A stretch of DNA of 64,000 nt, from NCBI RefSeq assembly GCF_008017415.1, contig NZ_VRSV01000002.1:1302001-1366000 (forward strand), read 5' to 3'. The number at the start of each line of letters is the position of its first letter. Position 1 is the first letter of the stretch. Source of the stretch: Microbacterium hatanonis (lineage in GTDB: Bacteria > Actinomycetota > Actinomycetes > Actinomycetales > Microbacteriaceae). The translations under genes were made by a program, and so were the position numbers. The notes under the pieces were generated by a model. The model was given only the letters and a program-made list of their open reading frames with translations, made no database searches and had not been told where the DNA came from. This document shows positions 1 through 7,721 of this stretch, one piece after another.

Positions 1-111
1 ACCCGCCGCGGCGATGAGGGCGCCGTGTGTCGGCCGGGCGACGTCGGCCCACAGTTCCGCCCAGCCGGAGGCGACGTCGGACCAGCCCCCGGCATCCGCT
101 TCGTCGGCCAC
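1..111 (-). CDS. Probable class I SAM-dependent methyltransferase, N-terminus only (cut by window edge)
   Basis: An open frame runs on the minus strand from a GTG at 111 to the first base of the window, giving 37 residues. They contain a WSDVASGWAELW stretch and then a basic/hydrophobic segment, which resembles the N-terminus of actinobacterial SAM-dependent methyltransferases just before the cofactor-binding motif. The start is supported by a TAGGGT hexamer ending 6 nt upstream, the leaderless arrangement seen at many genes here. The catalytic part lies outside the window, so the product name is an inference from the N-terminal look only. Confidence 0.5.
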   Translation of the reverse strand, partial: MADEADAGGWSDVASGWAELWADVARPTHGALIAAAG

Positions 112-117
112 CCGCCC

Positions 118-123
118 ACCCTA
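118..123 (-). promoter_or_regulatory. Leaderless -10 element of the partial methyltransferase gene
   Basis: TAGGGT read on the minus strand, 6 nt before the GTG at 111. No convincing -35 hexamer was found. Confidence 0.4.
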
Positions 124-302
124 CGGCGTGCCCGCTGCCCGGCCGCCCGCTCAGCGACCGTGCTCAGGATGGTTGTTCCCGGGCTGCGGCGGATTCCGGT
201 CACTGCAGCATTCGTGCGGGGCGCGGGCGGCAACGAGCCTGAGCTCGTGCGGAAGCAGGAGGGGGCAGAGCACGCGCCGGCCCGGGTAGGGGAGCGGATT
301 CG

Positions 303-308
303 TAGACT
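303..308 (+). promoter_or_regulatory. Leaderless -10 element of the FBP-type gene
   Basis: TAGACT followed by 7 nt and a GTG at 316. The spacing supports transcription starting at the start codon and argues against the much longer upstream frame. Confidence 0.4.
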
Positions 309-315
309 GGTGGCC

Positions 316-819
316 GTGCGAGCCCTGACCGAAGAAGAAGTACGCGATTCGTTCGTGAACGCGATGCCCGACGAGCGTCGGGTCGCCGCGATGCCCATCG
401 ACTTCCTGCTGCTGGATTGGGATCACCTCGACTTCCTCGCGTGGCGCGATCCGCACAACCGCGGACGCGGCTACATCGTGATGGAGCATGAGGGCGAGCC
501 GGTCGGCGTCGTGCTGCGGGGTGCGGAGGGATCGTCGCGCGCGCGATCGGCGATGTGCAACCTGTGCCACACGATGCAGCCCGCCGACCAGGTGACCCTG
601 TTCAGCGCGCGCAAAGCCGGACGCGCCGGCGTCGCCGGCGACAGCATCGGCACCTACATCTGCGCCGACCTCTCCTGCCACGAGAACGTGCGGCTGGCGA
701 TGCCGCTCGCCCCGAGCGAGGTGCGCGCGAGCGTCGACCGACGCATCGACGGCACGCGACGCCGCACCGAGGCCTTCGTGGAGCGCGTGCTCGAGCCCGC
801 CGGCGCCGACGCATCCTGA
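316..819 (+). CDS. FBP-type treble-clef zinc-finger protein
   Basis: The 167-residue protein matches the actinobacterial FBP domain proteins (C-terminal zinc-finger domain of the kind fused to elongation-factor-like proteins). Two cysteine pairs are visible, C81-x2-C84 and C116-x4-C121, suited to one zinc ion. Between them is a basic strand (FSARKAGRAG). The family is thought to act at the ribosome or bind RNA, but the exact role is not established. The frame stays open upstream to about base 25 without a good start. GTG 316 is chosen because of the leaderless -10 at 303-308 and because the usual family N-terminus (RALTEEEVR) begins there; GTG 310 is an alternative. Confidence 0.75.
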   Translation: MRALTEEEVRDSFVNAMPDERRVAAMPIDFLLLDWDHLDFLAWRDPHNRGRGYIVMEHEGEPVGVVLRGAEGSSRARSAMCNLCHTMQPADQVTLFSARKAGRAGVAGDSIGTYICADLSCHENVRLAMPLAPSEVRASVDRRIDGTRRRTEAFVERVLEPAGADAS

Positions 820-843
820 CGCGCGCCCCCGTCGTCGACGTGG

Positions 844-873
844 TTCGGAGCAGGTCGCGCGGCAGAGTAATAT
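844..873 (+). promoter_or_regulatory. Promoter of tRNA-Tyr
   Basis: A TTCGGA -35-like hexamer (844-849), 18 bp spacer and TAATAT -10 (868-873) lie about 50 bp upstream of tRNA-Tyr. The AT-rich -10 stands out in this GC-rich DNA. Confidence 0.5.
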
Positions 874-922
874 GGTTTCTCGCGCCTCCGGTCGACTGAG
901 AAAGCCGGGCGGGTGCGCACCT

Positions 923-1004
923 GGCGAGTTACCCAAGCGGCCAAAGGGATCTGACTGTAAATCAGACTGCATTGCATTCGGGGGTTCGAATCCCTCACTC
1001 GCCA
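923..1004 (+). tRNA. tRNA-Tyr (GTA)
   Basis: The acceptor stem GGCGAGT (923-929) pairs with ACTCGCC (997-1003). The anticodon GTA is at 957-959 in a CTGACTGTAAATCAG arm. A long variable arm makes it a class II tRNA, as expected for bacterial tRNA-Tyr. The T-loop GGTTCGAATCC is intact. The 3' CCA is not encoded. A rho-independent terminator follows directly. Confidence 0.96.
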
Positions 1005-1011
1005 CCGAAAG

Positions 1012-1040
1012 AGAAGGGCACCCCTCGTGGGTGCCCTTCT
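1012..1040 (+). terminator. Rho-independent terminator after tRNA-Tyr
   Basis: AGAAGGGCACCCC and GGGTGCCCTTCT form a near-perfect stem around a TCGT-type loop, followed by a short T-containing tract. Confidence 0.85.
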
Positions 1041-1065
1041 TCGTTCATCGGACGCGTCCGCGCGC

Positions 1066-1128
1066 GAGACACCGTTTCCGGCTGAGACGCCCCGCCAGGC
1101 GGTGGGTCTCGGCCGGAACGCGTGTCTC
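1066..1128. repeat. Long imperfect palindrome with GAGAC/GTCTC ends
   Basis: Two 23-nt arms (1066-1088 and 1106-1128) are near-complementary. Each arm begins and ends with GAGAC, or GTCTC in the other orientation, and the loop holds a smaller GC stem. It lies between the tRNA terminator and the DUF808 gene and resembles intergenic hairpins near 11121 and 14788. It could be a processed repeat element or a regulatory hairpin. Confidence 0.6.
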
Positions 1129-1214
1129 AGCGGATGCTGCGCATCACCCGGCGGCCGGTACCCTCGGTGAGCAGCCGCACATTCCGTGCGCACGCAGCAT
1201 GAGGAGAAGCGCAC

Positions 1215-2108
1215 ATGTCGGTCGGACTGCTCGCCGTCGTCGATGACATCCTGACCGCGGCGCTGAAGGCGAGTGCGAAGACGGCGGGTGTGGTCATCGA
1301 CGACGCCGCCGTGACGCCTCAGTACGTGCAGGGCATCACGCCGGCCCGTGAGCTGCCCGTGGTCTGGAAGATCGCCCTCGGCAGCCTGGTCAACAAGTTC
1401 GTCATCATCATCCCGATCGCCCTGCTGCTGTCGGCCTTCGCGCCGTGGGTGCTCCCCTTCCTGCTCATCATCGGCGGCGGGTTCCTCTGCTTCGAGGGAG
1501 CGGAGAAGGTGCTCGAGTGGTTCGGCGTCTCGCACGGCCACGCCGACGACGGCCCCCGCGACGAGAAGAAGCTCGTGCTGGGCGCGGTGCGCACCGACCT
1601 CATCCTCAGCACCGAGATCATGCTCATCGCGCTGTCGAGCCTCGACCCCGACTTCGGCACCTGGATGACCCTCGGTGCCCTCGTCGTCATCGGCCTCGGA
1701 ATGACGATCCTCGTCTACGGCGCGGTCGCGCTGCTCGTCAAGATCGATGACATCGGACTCCGGCTCATGAAGAGCCCGGCGCGCGGCGTCCGCCGCGCCG
1801 GCGCCCGCGTGGTGGCCGCCATGCCCGCTGTCTTCCGCGTCATCAGCATCATCGGTACGGTCGCGATGCTGTGGGTCGGCGGACACCTCCTCATCGCGAA
1901 TCTCGCCGAGACGTTCTGGCACGGTCCCTCCGACGTGGTCCACGCGATCACGCACACGATCGAGGCCGCGGGAGCGGTCGTGCTGTGGATCGTCGACACC
2001 GCGCTGTCGGCGGTCTTCGGTCTCGCCGTCGGCCTCGTCATCGTCGCGGTGATCACGGGCATCTCCCGGATTGGTCGTCGGCGCGCGCCCGCCGAAGCGG
2101 CGCACTGA
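1215..2108 (+). CDS. DUF808 (YedI-type) integral membrane protein
   Basis: The 297-residue protein matches the DUF808/YedI family of bacterial inner-membrane proteins of unknown function. The N-terminus (MSVGLLAVVDDI) and the following ASAKTAGVVIDDAAVTPQYV block are the conserved start of the family. At least five hydrophobic segments follow, including ones around residues 58-90 and 150-175 and two near the C-terminus. A GAGGAGAAG ribosome-binding site lies 6 nt before the ATG. It stands alone between a tRNA and a convergent lipoprotein gene, and no partner is evident. Confidence 0.88.
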   Translation: MSVGLLAVVDDILTAALKASAKTAGVVIDDAAVTPQYVQGITPARELPVVWKIALGSLVNKFVIIIPIALLLSAFAPWVLPFLLIIGGGFLCFEGAEKVLEWFGVSHGHADDGPRDEKKLVLGAVRTDLILSTEIMLIALSSLDPDFGTWMTLGALVVIGLGMTILVYGAVALLVKIDDIGLRLMKSPARGVRRAGARVVAAMPAVFRVISIIGTVAMLWVGGHLLIANLAETFWHGPSDVVHAITHTIEAAGAVVLWIVDTALSAVFGLAVGLVIVAVITGISRIGRRRAPAEAAH

Positions 2109-2117
2109 CATCGCGAC

Positions 2118-2870
2118 CTAGTAGTCCTCGATCGGCTGGTCGGGGAAGTAGGTCTGGTCGAGGAGCCACGTCGACTTCTCGGTGCCGTCGACGGCGACGA
2201 AGGGGATGAGCACCCACCGTCCGACGTACTCGCTGCCGTCGTCGGTGGTGAAGGTGATGTCCTGGTAGTTGATGATCGTGCCGTTGGACTCGACCGTCTT
2301 CGCGGCGTAGGCCGTCGCGGTGAAGCGGGTGTCGGTCGTGTACGGCGGGCCGGCGGCGTTGGTGCGGTGCGCCTCGAGCTCGGCGTCGAAGATGGTCGAG
2401 AGCCCCTCGCCCTCCACGCGCAGGAACGCGCCGCTGAGGTACTTGATGCCCTCGGTCGCATCGTGCAACTGCGCGCCCGTCTGCGGATCGATGCGGAACT
2501 GGTAGTCGGCCTCGTCGAGCACGTAGACGAAGTGGTCGACGATCTGTTGCGGGTTGCTGCTCGCCGACGGTGCGACGAAGCCCGGTCGCGCCGCTCCGAG
2601 CAGCTGCGCGTGCTCGTCGCGGCCGCTGTCGATGCGGTAGTCGACGTACTGCAGCCGGTCCTGCGACGGCAGCGCGTTGAACGCCTGCCACGGCAGGGCC
2701 TCGTAGCTCGTGATGAGGGCGGGAGTCGCATCCTGCGTCACCTCGGGCTCGGGCGCGGAGGCGGCCGGAGACGCACTCGTCGTCGGTCTCACCTGCGCCG
2801 GCACCGTGCACCCGGTGAGCGAGAACGCGAGAGCAACGACGCAGGTCGCGGTGAGGAGGGGAGTGCGCAT
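2118..2870 (-). CDS. Putative secreted lipoprotein, unknown function
   Basis: The 250-residue protein starts with a short basic end, a hydrophobic core and an LTGC lipobox, then a Ser/Ala/Pro-rich linker, so it should be lipid-anchored outside the membrane. The rest is a soluble alpha/beta-looking domain with many aromatics and a C-terminal WLLDQTYFPDQP stretch. I do not recognise a family. Start ATG 2870 is preferred over an upstream frame because of a GGGGAG ribosome-binding site and the signal peptide. It lies 35 nt downstream of the FUSC gene on the same strand and is probably co-transcribed with it. Confidence 0.7.
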   Translation of the reverse strand: MRTPLLTATCVVALAFSLTGCTVPAQVRPTTSASPAASAPEPEVTQDATPALITSYEALPWQAFNALPSQDRLQYVDYRIDSGRDEHAQLLGAARPGFVAPSASSNPQQIVDHFVYVLDEADYQFRIDPQTGAQLHDATEGIKYLSGAFLRVEGEGLSTIFDAELEAHRTNAAGPPYTTDTRFTATAYAAKTVESNGTIINYQDITFTTDDGSEYVGRWVLIPFVAVDGTEKSTWLLDQTYFPDQPIEDY

Positions 2871-2905
2871 GGTCTCCCCAACCTGCCCCGGCGGGCGGCC
2901 CGGCG

Positions 2906-3943
2906 TCAAGCGGGTCGGGTCCTGCCCCCGCGTGGTCGACGGAGTGCAGCAGAGACCACGGCGACGACGGTGCCGACGGCGACGCCGATGATCGTGTCGA
3001 TCACGCGGTCGCGAAGAAGCACGTCGGCGGGCGTCGGCGATGCGAGCGACACCATGAGCAGGGCCAGCGGCGTCACGAACACCATCGCGATGCCGTAGTT
3101 GCGACCGATGAACAGTTCAGCCGCGGTCTGCAGGAGCACCACGATCGCGATCACCGCGAGAGGGGGCAGGGCGAGACCGAGGACGGCCGCCGCGACGAGC
3201 ACTCCGACCAGCGTTCCGAGCAGGCGCTGGATGCCGCGGATCACGCGCGCCGACGTGCGGGCACCGCTCACCGCGGCGACGGCGCCGACCATCGCCCAGT
3301 ACCAGTGCGACTCCACGATGAGGAGTGCGGCGATGCCGGCCGCGAGCGTGGCGACGCCGACCGTCAGCGTCATCTCCCACGCGACCGCCCCCACGGGCAG
3401 GCGGGTCCTGCCGGCCGTCACGGGCGCCCGCCGCAGAACCACCGCGACCGTCGAGGTCACCGCGAGGGAGAAGAGCACGCTGATCCCGGCGACCCCCAGA
3501 ACCGATGCGAACGACGAGGCGGTGGCCGGGATGCTGGCGCACGCGCCGGTGGCGAACACCGGGAAGAGAGCGCCCGGCGGGTGCCACCTCAGCGTGTAGC
3601 TGAGAAGGGTGACCCCCGAGGCGATCGCCGCGACGACGACGACACTGACGGCGGCGGGTGCGCCGACGACGGACAGTGCGGTTCCGCAGAGCATCGCGGC
3701 GATCATCATGGCACCGGCGCCCGCCTGCATGCGGATGCGGTCGCGGAACGGATCGTGGCGGCCGTACAGCGAGGCGAAGGCTCCGAAGCTCGCGTAGATG
3801 CTGAGATCGAGTCGCCCCAGAGCCCACAGCACGAGGAGGGGTACGGCGATGCTGACCGCCGCGCGGAGAGCCGCTCGGTGGTCGCCCTGGTGGGGTGCGA
3901 CGCGGAGCACGCCGGTCCACACGCGTCCTCGGGAGTCTTTCAC
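2906..3943 (-). CDS. FUSC-family membrane transporter (aromatic acid exporter-like)
   Basis: The 345-residue polytopic protein has the FUSC/ArAE arrangement: a soluble start, several hydrophobic segments between about residues 28 and 160, and a second hydrophobic block from about 195 to 330. The family includes efflux proteins for aromatic carboxylates and fusaric acid, but the substrate cannot be read from the sequence. GTG 3943 is chosen because TAGGCT (3950-3955) lies 6 nt upstream, the leaderless pattern. The lipoprotein gene follows 35 nt downstream. Confidence 0.78.
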   Translation of the reverse strand: MKDSRGRVWTGVLRVAPHQGDHRAALRAAVSIAVPLLVLWALGRLDLSIYASFGAFASLYGRHDPFRDRIRMQAGAGAMMIAAMLCGTALSVVGAPAAVSVVVVAAIASGVTLLSYTLRWHPPGALFPVFATGACASIPATASSFASVLGVAGISVLFSLAVTSTVAVVLRRAPVTAGRTRLPVGAVAWEMTLTVGVATLAAGIAALLIVESHWYWAMVGAVAAVSGARTSARVIRGIQRLLGTLVGVLVAAAVLGLALPPLAVIAIVVLLQTAAELFIGRNYGIAMVFVTPLALLMVSLASPTPADVLLRDRVIDTIIGVAVGTVVAVVSAALRRPRGGRTRPA

Positions 3944-3949
3944 CGACCC

Positions 3950-3955
3950 AGCCTA
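3950..3955 (-). promoter_or_regulatory. Leaderless -10 element of the FUSC gene
   Basis: TAGGCT on the minus strand followed by 6 nt and GTG 3943. Confidence 0.4.
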
Positions 3956-4004
3956 GGCACGGGTCGGCCGCGATCGGTCGGTGCGCTCCCACTCGCCAGG
4001 AAAC

Positions 4005-4040
4005 GACGAGGACCCCCGGCGCACGGCCGGGGGTCCTCGT
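4005..4040 (-). terminator. Strong terminator hairpin after the small ORF
   Basis: ACGAGGACCCCCGGC and its complement close over a short GCAC-type loop. The stem is about 14 bp and nearly perfect. It lies just beyond the 23-codon ORF and upstream of the FUSC promoter. Confidence 0.8.
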
Positions 4041-4053
4041 GAGTCGGGGAAGC

Positions 4054-4125
4054 TCAGCGCACCTGTTCGGAGGCGATGAGTTCGGCGATATCGATCGGTT
4101 CGGTGGGCAGGTCCGGGAAGTGCAT
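4054..4125 (-). CDS. Possible 23-residue peptide gene
   Basis: An ATG at 4125 opens a 23-codon frame ending in TGA at 4054. The peptide is acidic and amphipathic, starts MHFPDLPTEP and ends LIASEQVR. A CACAAT hexamer ends 6 nt upstream, matching the leaderless spacing, and a strong terminator follows within 15 nt. It sits between the TMEM175-type gene and the FUSC gene on the same strand. No family is recognised. It could be a real small peptide or a chance frame in an intergenic region. Confidence 0.35.
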   Translation of the reverse strand: MHFPDLPTEPIDIAELIASEQVR

Positions 4126-4187
4126 GCTGCGATTGTGCGGGGTGCGCGCGGGCGGAAGGCGGCCGTTGCGGCGATGCCCGCGAACCG

Positions 4188-4838
4188 CTAGGGGCGGCGC
4201 CGTCTGGCGAGAGGGCGGAACAGGCGCGCGACGGGCGCCGTCAGCATGAGCAGCAGCAGCGGGTAGTACGTGGTCGCCGGAACGAGGAGCGACACCACGA
4301 GGGCGATCGCGAACAGCGTCGTCGTAGCGAGTTGCACGCTGAGGCCGCGCGTGAGGTGCTCGGGATCGGCATCGAGCAGGTCGGGGTGGGCGCGCAGGTA
4401 GAGCCGTGTCACAAGCATGAGCAGACTCGTGACGAGCATGCTGCCGATGTAGACGAGTCGCACGAGCAGCCCGTCATCGCTGAACTCGCTCGACATGGCC
4501 GTGGCCACCGGGAGCCAGACGATCGTCAGCAACCACGCCATCGTCAGCCAGAGCAGCCCGCCCGAGACCCGTTCGACGTGGGCGTACATGCGGTGGTGGT
4601 TGATCCAGAACATCGCGATGATCGCGAAGCTGAGCACGAAGCTGAACAGCTGGCCGTCGTGCTCGGCGAACCAGTCGGAGGCCGAGGTGCTGGCACCGCC
4701 GGCGTCGCTGATGCTCTCCATGAGCGGCAGGATCAGCAGCGTCATCGCGATCGCCACGACCGCATCGGCGAAGGTCTTGGCGCGTTCGGCGGAGATCAGG
4801 GGCGAGAGCTGCTCGGCGGTCGCGTCGTTCTCGCTCAT
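4188..4838 (-). CDS. TMEM175/DUF1211-type membrane protein (putative potassium channel)
   Basis: The 216-residue protein begins with the family signature RAKTFADAVVAIAMTLL, the first pore helix of the TMEM175 (DUF1211) family, followed by further hydrophobic segments to the basic C-terminus. Bacterial members form potassium-selective channels without the classical selectivity filter; function here is by homology. ATG 4838 is chosen because TACGAT (4846-4851) precedes it by 7 nt. It lies 25 nt downstream of aztA on the same strand but seems to have its own promoter. Confidence 0.82.
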   Translation of the reverse strand: MSENDATAEQLSPLISAERAKTFADAVVAIAMTLLILPLMESISDAGGASTSASDWFAEHDGQLFSFVLSFAIIAMFWINHHRMYAHVERVSGGLLWLTMAWLLTIVWLPVATAMSSEFSDDGLLVRLVYIGSMLVTSLLMLVTRLYLRAHPDLLDADPEHLTRGLSVQLATTTLFAIALVVSLLVPATTYYPLLLLMLTAPVARLFRPLARRRRP

Positions 4839-4845
4839 GGCGTCG

Positions 4846-4851
4846 ATCGTA
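4846..4851 (-). promoter_or_regulatory. Leaderless -10 element of the TMEM175-type gene
   Basis: TACGAT on the minus strand, 7 nt before ATG 4838. Confidence 0.4.
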
Positions 4852-4863
4852 CGCACCACGCGG

Positions 4864-5508
4864 TCAGACGATGCGACCGGATTCCATCCGCACCACCAGG
4901 TCGGCCGCGGCGAGCACCACCGGATCGTGCGAGACGCACACCACCGCCGCACCGCGGGCAGCCTCTGAGCGCAGGGCACCGCGGATGAGCCGGCCGCTCT
5001 CGGCGTCGAGCCCGGTGGTCGGCTCATCGAGAAGCAGCAGATCGGCGCTGCGCGCAAGACCCTGTGCGAGCAGTGCCCGCTGGCGTTGTCCTCCCGAGAG
5101 CGAGACGAACGGATGCTGCGACAGCCCCTCGATCGCGAGCCGCCGCAGGGCCTCGTCGATGGCGGCGCGGGCCGCCGCATCCGTTCTGCGCCAGGGGCCG
5201 AGCGCGCCCCAGGTGCCCACGGCGACGACGTCGCGCACCGACACCGGCAGGCGATCGGACGCCGCGGCGCGCTGGGGGACGAAGGCGATCGCGCCCCGAG
5301 CGAGCCGCTCGCCGGACGACGGCGGGCGCGTGCCCGCGATGACCTCGATCAGCGTCGATTTGCCCGCGCCGTTCGGCCCGGCGATGACGGTGATCGCGCC
5401 GGGAGCGATGTCGAGGTCGACGTGGCAGAGGGCTTCGCGACCGCCGAAGTCGACGTGCACGGCGCGCAGTCGGGCGACGTGCTCGGTGAGGGTGGGGGAG
5501 GATGGCAC
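4864..5508 (-). CDS. aztA: Zinc ABC transporter ATP-binding protein AztA
   Basis: The 214-residue ABC ATPase has Walker A GPNGAGKST (44-52), signature LSGGQRQR, Walker B LLLLDEPT and a VSHD switch. Its place opposite aztB-aztC-aztD and its short length fit the ATPase of the AztABCD zinc importer. It should power zinc uptake through AztB from AztC. GTG 5508 is supported by an excellent promoter: TTGAGA, 16 bp, TATGAT, then 6 nt to the start codon. The -35 lies inside a perfect Zur-type palindrome, so repression by zinc-loaded Zur is likely. Confidence 0.87.
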   Translation of the reverse strand: MPSSPTLTEHVARLRAVHVDFGGREALCHVDLDIAPGAITVIAGPNGAGKSTLIEVIAGTRPPSSGERLARGAIAFVPQRAAASDRLPVSVRDVVAVGTWGALGPWRRTDAAARAAIDEALRRLAIEGLSQHPFVSLSGGQRQRALLAQGLARSADLLLLDEPTTGLDAESGRLIRGALRSEAARGAAVVCVSHDPVVLAAADLVVRMESGRIV

Positions 5509-5514
5509 CCACCC

Positions 5515-5554
5515 ATCATATGAGTTTGAGAATCGTTCTCAATAAAGCTACGGT
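5515..5554. promoter_or_regulatory. Divergent leaderless promoters of aztA and aztB
   Basis: For aztB: TTGAGA (5526-5531), 17 bp, TACGGT (5549-5554), then 8 nt to GTG 5563. For aztA on the minus strand: TTGAGA (5542-5537), 16 bp, TATGAT (5520-5515), then 6 nt to GTG 5508. Both -35 hexamers are the two arms of one palindrome. Confidence 0.75.
5526..5542. promoter_or_regulatory. Zur-type operator
   Basis: TTGAGAATCGTTCTCAA is a perfect 7-3-7 palindrome resembling Fur/Zur-family boxes. It is centred between the two azt promoters and overlaps both -35 hexamers, so one repressor dimer pair could shut off both directions. Confidence 0.78.
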
Positions 5555-5562
5555 CGACACTC

Positions 5563-6483
5563 GTGACCCTCCCGACCGATGCGCTCCTCGCGCCCTTCGC
5601 CCTCGACTTCGTGCAGCGCGCCTTCGCCGGCGGAGCACTCGTCGCCATCCTCTGCGGCATCGTCGGCACCTGGGTGATCGTGCGCGGCATGGCCTTCCTC
5701 GGCGAGGCGCTCGCCCACGGCATGCTGCCGGGCGTCGCCCTCGCGACCGTGCTCGGGGCCCCGGTGCTCGTGGGCGGAGCACTCAGCGCCGTCGCGATGA
5801 GTCTCGGCATCGCCGCCGTCCAGCGCCGCGGGCGGCTGTCGTACGACACCAGCATCGGTCTGCTCTTCGTCGCGATGCTCGCCGTCGGAGTGATCGTCAT
5901 CTCGCACTCGGGCAGCTTCGCCACCGATGCGACGTCGATCCTCTTCGGCGACATCCTCGCGATCGCCCCGATCGATCTGGCGCTGCTGGCCGGTGCGACC
6001 GTCGTCGGCGTGATCGTCGCCGCGGTCTTCCACCGCCCGCTCGTCGCCCTCGCGCTCGACCCCCGTGTCGCATCGGTGCTGGGGCTGCGCCCCCGCCTCG
6101 CGCAGGCCGCACTCGTCGGGCTCGTCACCCTCGCCGTCGTCGCCTCGTACCAGGCCGTCGGGTCATTGCTCGTCGTCGGGTTGCTGCTGGCTCCCGCCGT
6201 CGCGGCGAGTCCGTGGACGACGCGCATCCCGACGCGGATGCTGCTCGCCGCGGGCCTCGGCGTCGTCGCCGTGCTCGCGGGGCTGCTCGTGTCGTGGCAC
6301 GCAGCCACGGCCGCGGGCGCCTCGATCGCCGCCGCAGCGATCGCGCTGGCGGCGCTGTCGGGCGCCGCTCGCGCCGCGGTCGACGCGTTTCGTTCGCGCG
6401 GTACCCGCCCGCGTCGGCCTCCGCGCGGTACCCGCCCGCGTCGACCCGGAGTCGACGCCCACCGACCGGGTGTGCTCGCGTGA
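5563..6483 (+). CDS. aztB: Zinc ABC transporter permease AztB
   Basis: The 306-residue membrane protein matches the metal ABC-3 permease family (ZnuB/MntB/AztB): MAFLGEALAHGMLPGVALA is the conserved coupling region, and at least eight hydrophobic segments follow. It forms the channel through which AztC delivers zinc. GTG 5563 is at the expected leaderless position of the Zur-box promoter. The last 30 residues are an Arg/Pro-rich tail that includes a 22-nt direct repeat with 27-nt period (6395 and 6422), absent from typical members. The stop codon overlaps a frame leading into the next gene. Confidence 0.87.
   Translation: MTLPTDALLAPFALDFVQRAFAGGALVAILCGIVGTWVIVRGMAFLGEALAHGMLPGVALATVLGAPVLVGGALSAVAMSLGIAAVQRRGRLSYDTSIGLLFVAMLAVGVIVISHSGSFATDATSILFGDILAIAPIDLALLAGATVVGVIVAAVFHRPLVALALDPRVASVLGLRPRLAQAALVGLVTLAVVASYQAVGSLLVVGLLLAPAVAASPWTTRIPTRMLLAAGLGVVAVLAGLLVSWHAATAAGASIAAAAIALAALSGAARAAVDAFRSRGTRPRRPPRGTRPRRPGVDAHRPGVLA
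6395..6443 (+). repeat. Short tandem repeat in the aztB tail
   Basis: A 22-nt segment at 6395-6416 recurs at 6422-6443, a period of 27 nt or nine codons, encoding two RGTRPRRP blocks. This looks like a recent in-frame duplication. Confidence 0.7.
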
Positions 6484-6521
6484 TCGGCGCAGCATCCGTC
6501 GTCCCCCCTCGAAAGGACCCC

Positions 6522-7721
6522 GTGCGCTCCCGCATTCTTCCCGTCGCCGTCGCCCTCGCCGGCTCGCTCGCCCTCTCCTCCTGCGCGTCCGCCGCGCCCG
6601 AGCAGCGTGCGTCGACCCCGACCGGCGACGGTCACGGCGAGATCGCCGGCGCCGTCGAGCTCGCGGAGCCGGCCCTCGGGCTCACCTCCGTCGACGCCAC
6701 CGGCACCGTGCATCATCTCGACCTGCTCGAGGAGAGCGTCACCGAGCTCGGGTCCACCGCCCCGCCGGTCGGCATGACGACAGACGGGCGCTACCTGTTC
6801 GTCGAGACGGCCGGCGGAGTCGAGATCGTCGACAGCGGCGTCTGGACCTGGGACCACGTCGACCACTTCCATTACTACCGCGCCGAGCCTCGCCTGCTCG
6901 GCACTGTCGAGGGGGAGGGCCCGGTGACCGTCGCGACGACGAACTCGTCGACGACCGGCGGCACGGGTCTGTCGTTCGAGGGCTCCGGTGAGTCGGTGCT
7001 GCTCGACACCGAGGCGTTGTCGAAGGGCGAGGTCGTCGAGCGGTTCCGGCTCGACGACGGCGGTCTCGTGGTGCCGGTCGGTTCGTTCGCCCTCGTGGGG
7101 CTGGGCGATGAGGTCGCCGTGCGGTCGGCCGACGGAGAGCCCACCGGGCAGAGCGCCGCGTGCGTCGACCCCGGCGGCACGATCACGACCCGCGTCGGCG
7201 CGGTGATCGGGTGCGACGACGGTGCGCTTCTCGCCACCGTCGCCGCCGACGGGGTGGTGATCGAGCGCATTCCCTACCCGGAGGGCACGACAGCCCCGCG
7301 TGCTGTGGCGTTCGCGAACCGCGAGGGGCGGCCGACCGTCGCCGCGCTCGCCGGCGACAGCGCCGTCTGGCTGCTCGACACGCGCCAGCGGGCGTGGACG
7401 CTGCTGCCCGTGCCGACGCCACTCGCCGCGGTGACCGCGGTCGACGATGCCGACGGGCACGTACTCGCGCTCGCGAAGGACGGACGGATGCTGGTGCTCG
7501 ACGGCGCGACGGGCGCACAGCGCGCCGCGACCGAACCGCTCGTCGCCGCGTCGCTGTCGTCGGGCGCCGCCCCCGCGCTGATCGCCGATCAGCAGCGCGC
7601 CTACCTCAGCGCGCCGGCCGAGCAGCGGATGTACGAGATCGACTTCGCCGACGGCGCGCGCCTCGCCCGCACCTTCGAGACCGCGTCGGCCCCGGCGTTC
7701 GTCGCGGAGACGGGCCGATGA
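6522..7721 (+). CDS. AztD-like lipoprotein (first copy), putative zinc chaperone
   Basis: The 399-residue protein has a signal peptide with lipobox SSCA and then a repetitive beta-rich body with Gly/Asp-rich turns, as expected for a beta-propeller of the AztD type. A His cluster HVDHFHYYR near residue 112 could bind metal. AztD proteins hand zinc to the binding protein AztC. GTG 6522 is chosen because GAAAGGA lies 5 nt upstream and the signal peptide starts there. It overlaps aztC by ATGA, so the two are probably co-translated. A second AztD-type gene lies downstream of aztC, so one copy may have a different role. Confidence 0.72.
   Translation: MRSRILPVAVALAGSLALSSCASAAPEQRASTPTGDGHGEIAGAVELAEPALGLTSVDATGTVHHLDLLEESVTELGSTAPPVGMTTDGRYLFVETAGGVEIVDSGVWTWDHVDHFHYYRAEPRLLGTVEGEGPVTVATTNSSTTGGTGLSFEGSGESVLLDTEALSKGEVVERFRLDDGGLVVPVGSFALVGLGDEVAVRSADGEPTGQSAACVDPGGTITTRVGAVIGCDDGALLATVAADGVVIERIPYPEGTTAPRAVAFANREGRPTVAALAGDSAVWLLDTRQRAWTLLPVPTPLAAVTAVDDADGHVLALAKDGRMLVLDGATGAQRAATEPLVAASLSSGAAPALIADQQRAYLSAPAEQRMYEIDFADGARLARTFETASAPAFVAETGR

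Noticed and set aside
1066..1128. Palindrome as the end of an insertion sequence
   Set aside because: No transposase or target-site duplication is present nearby.
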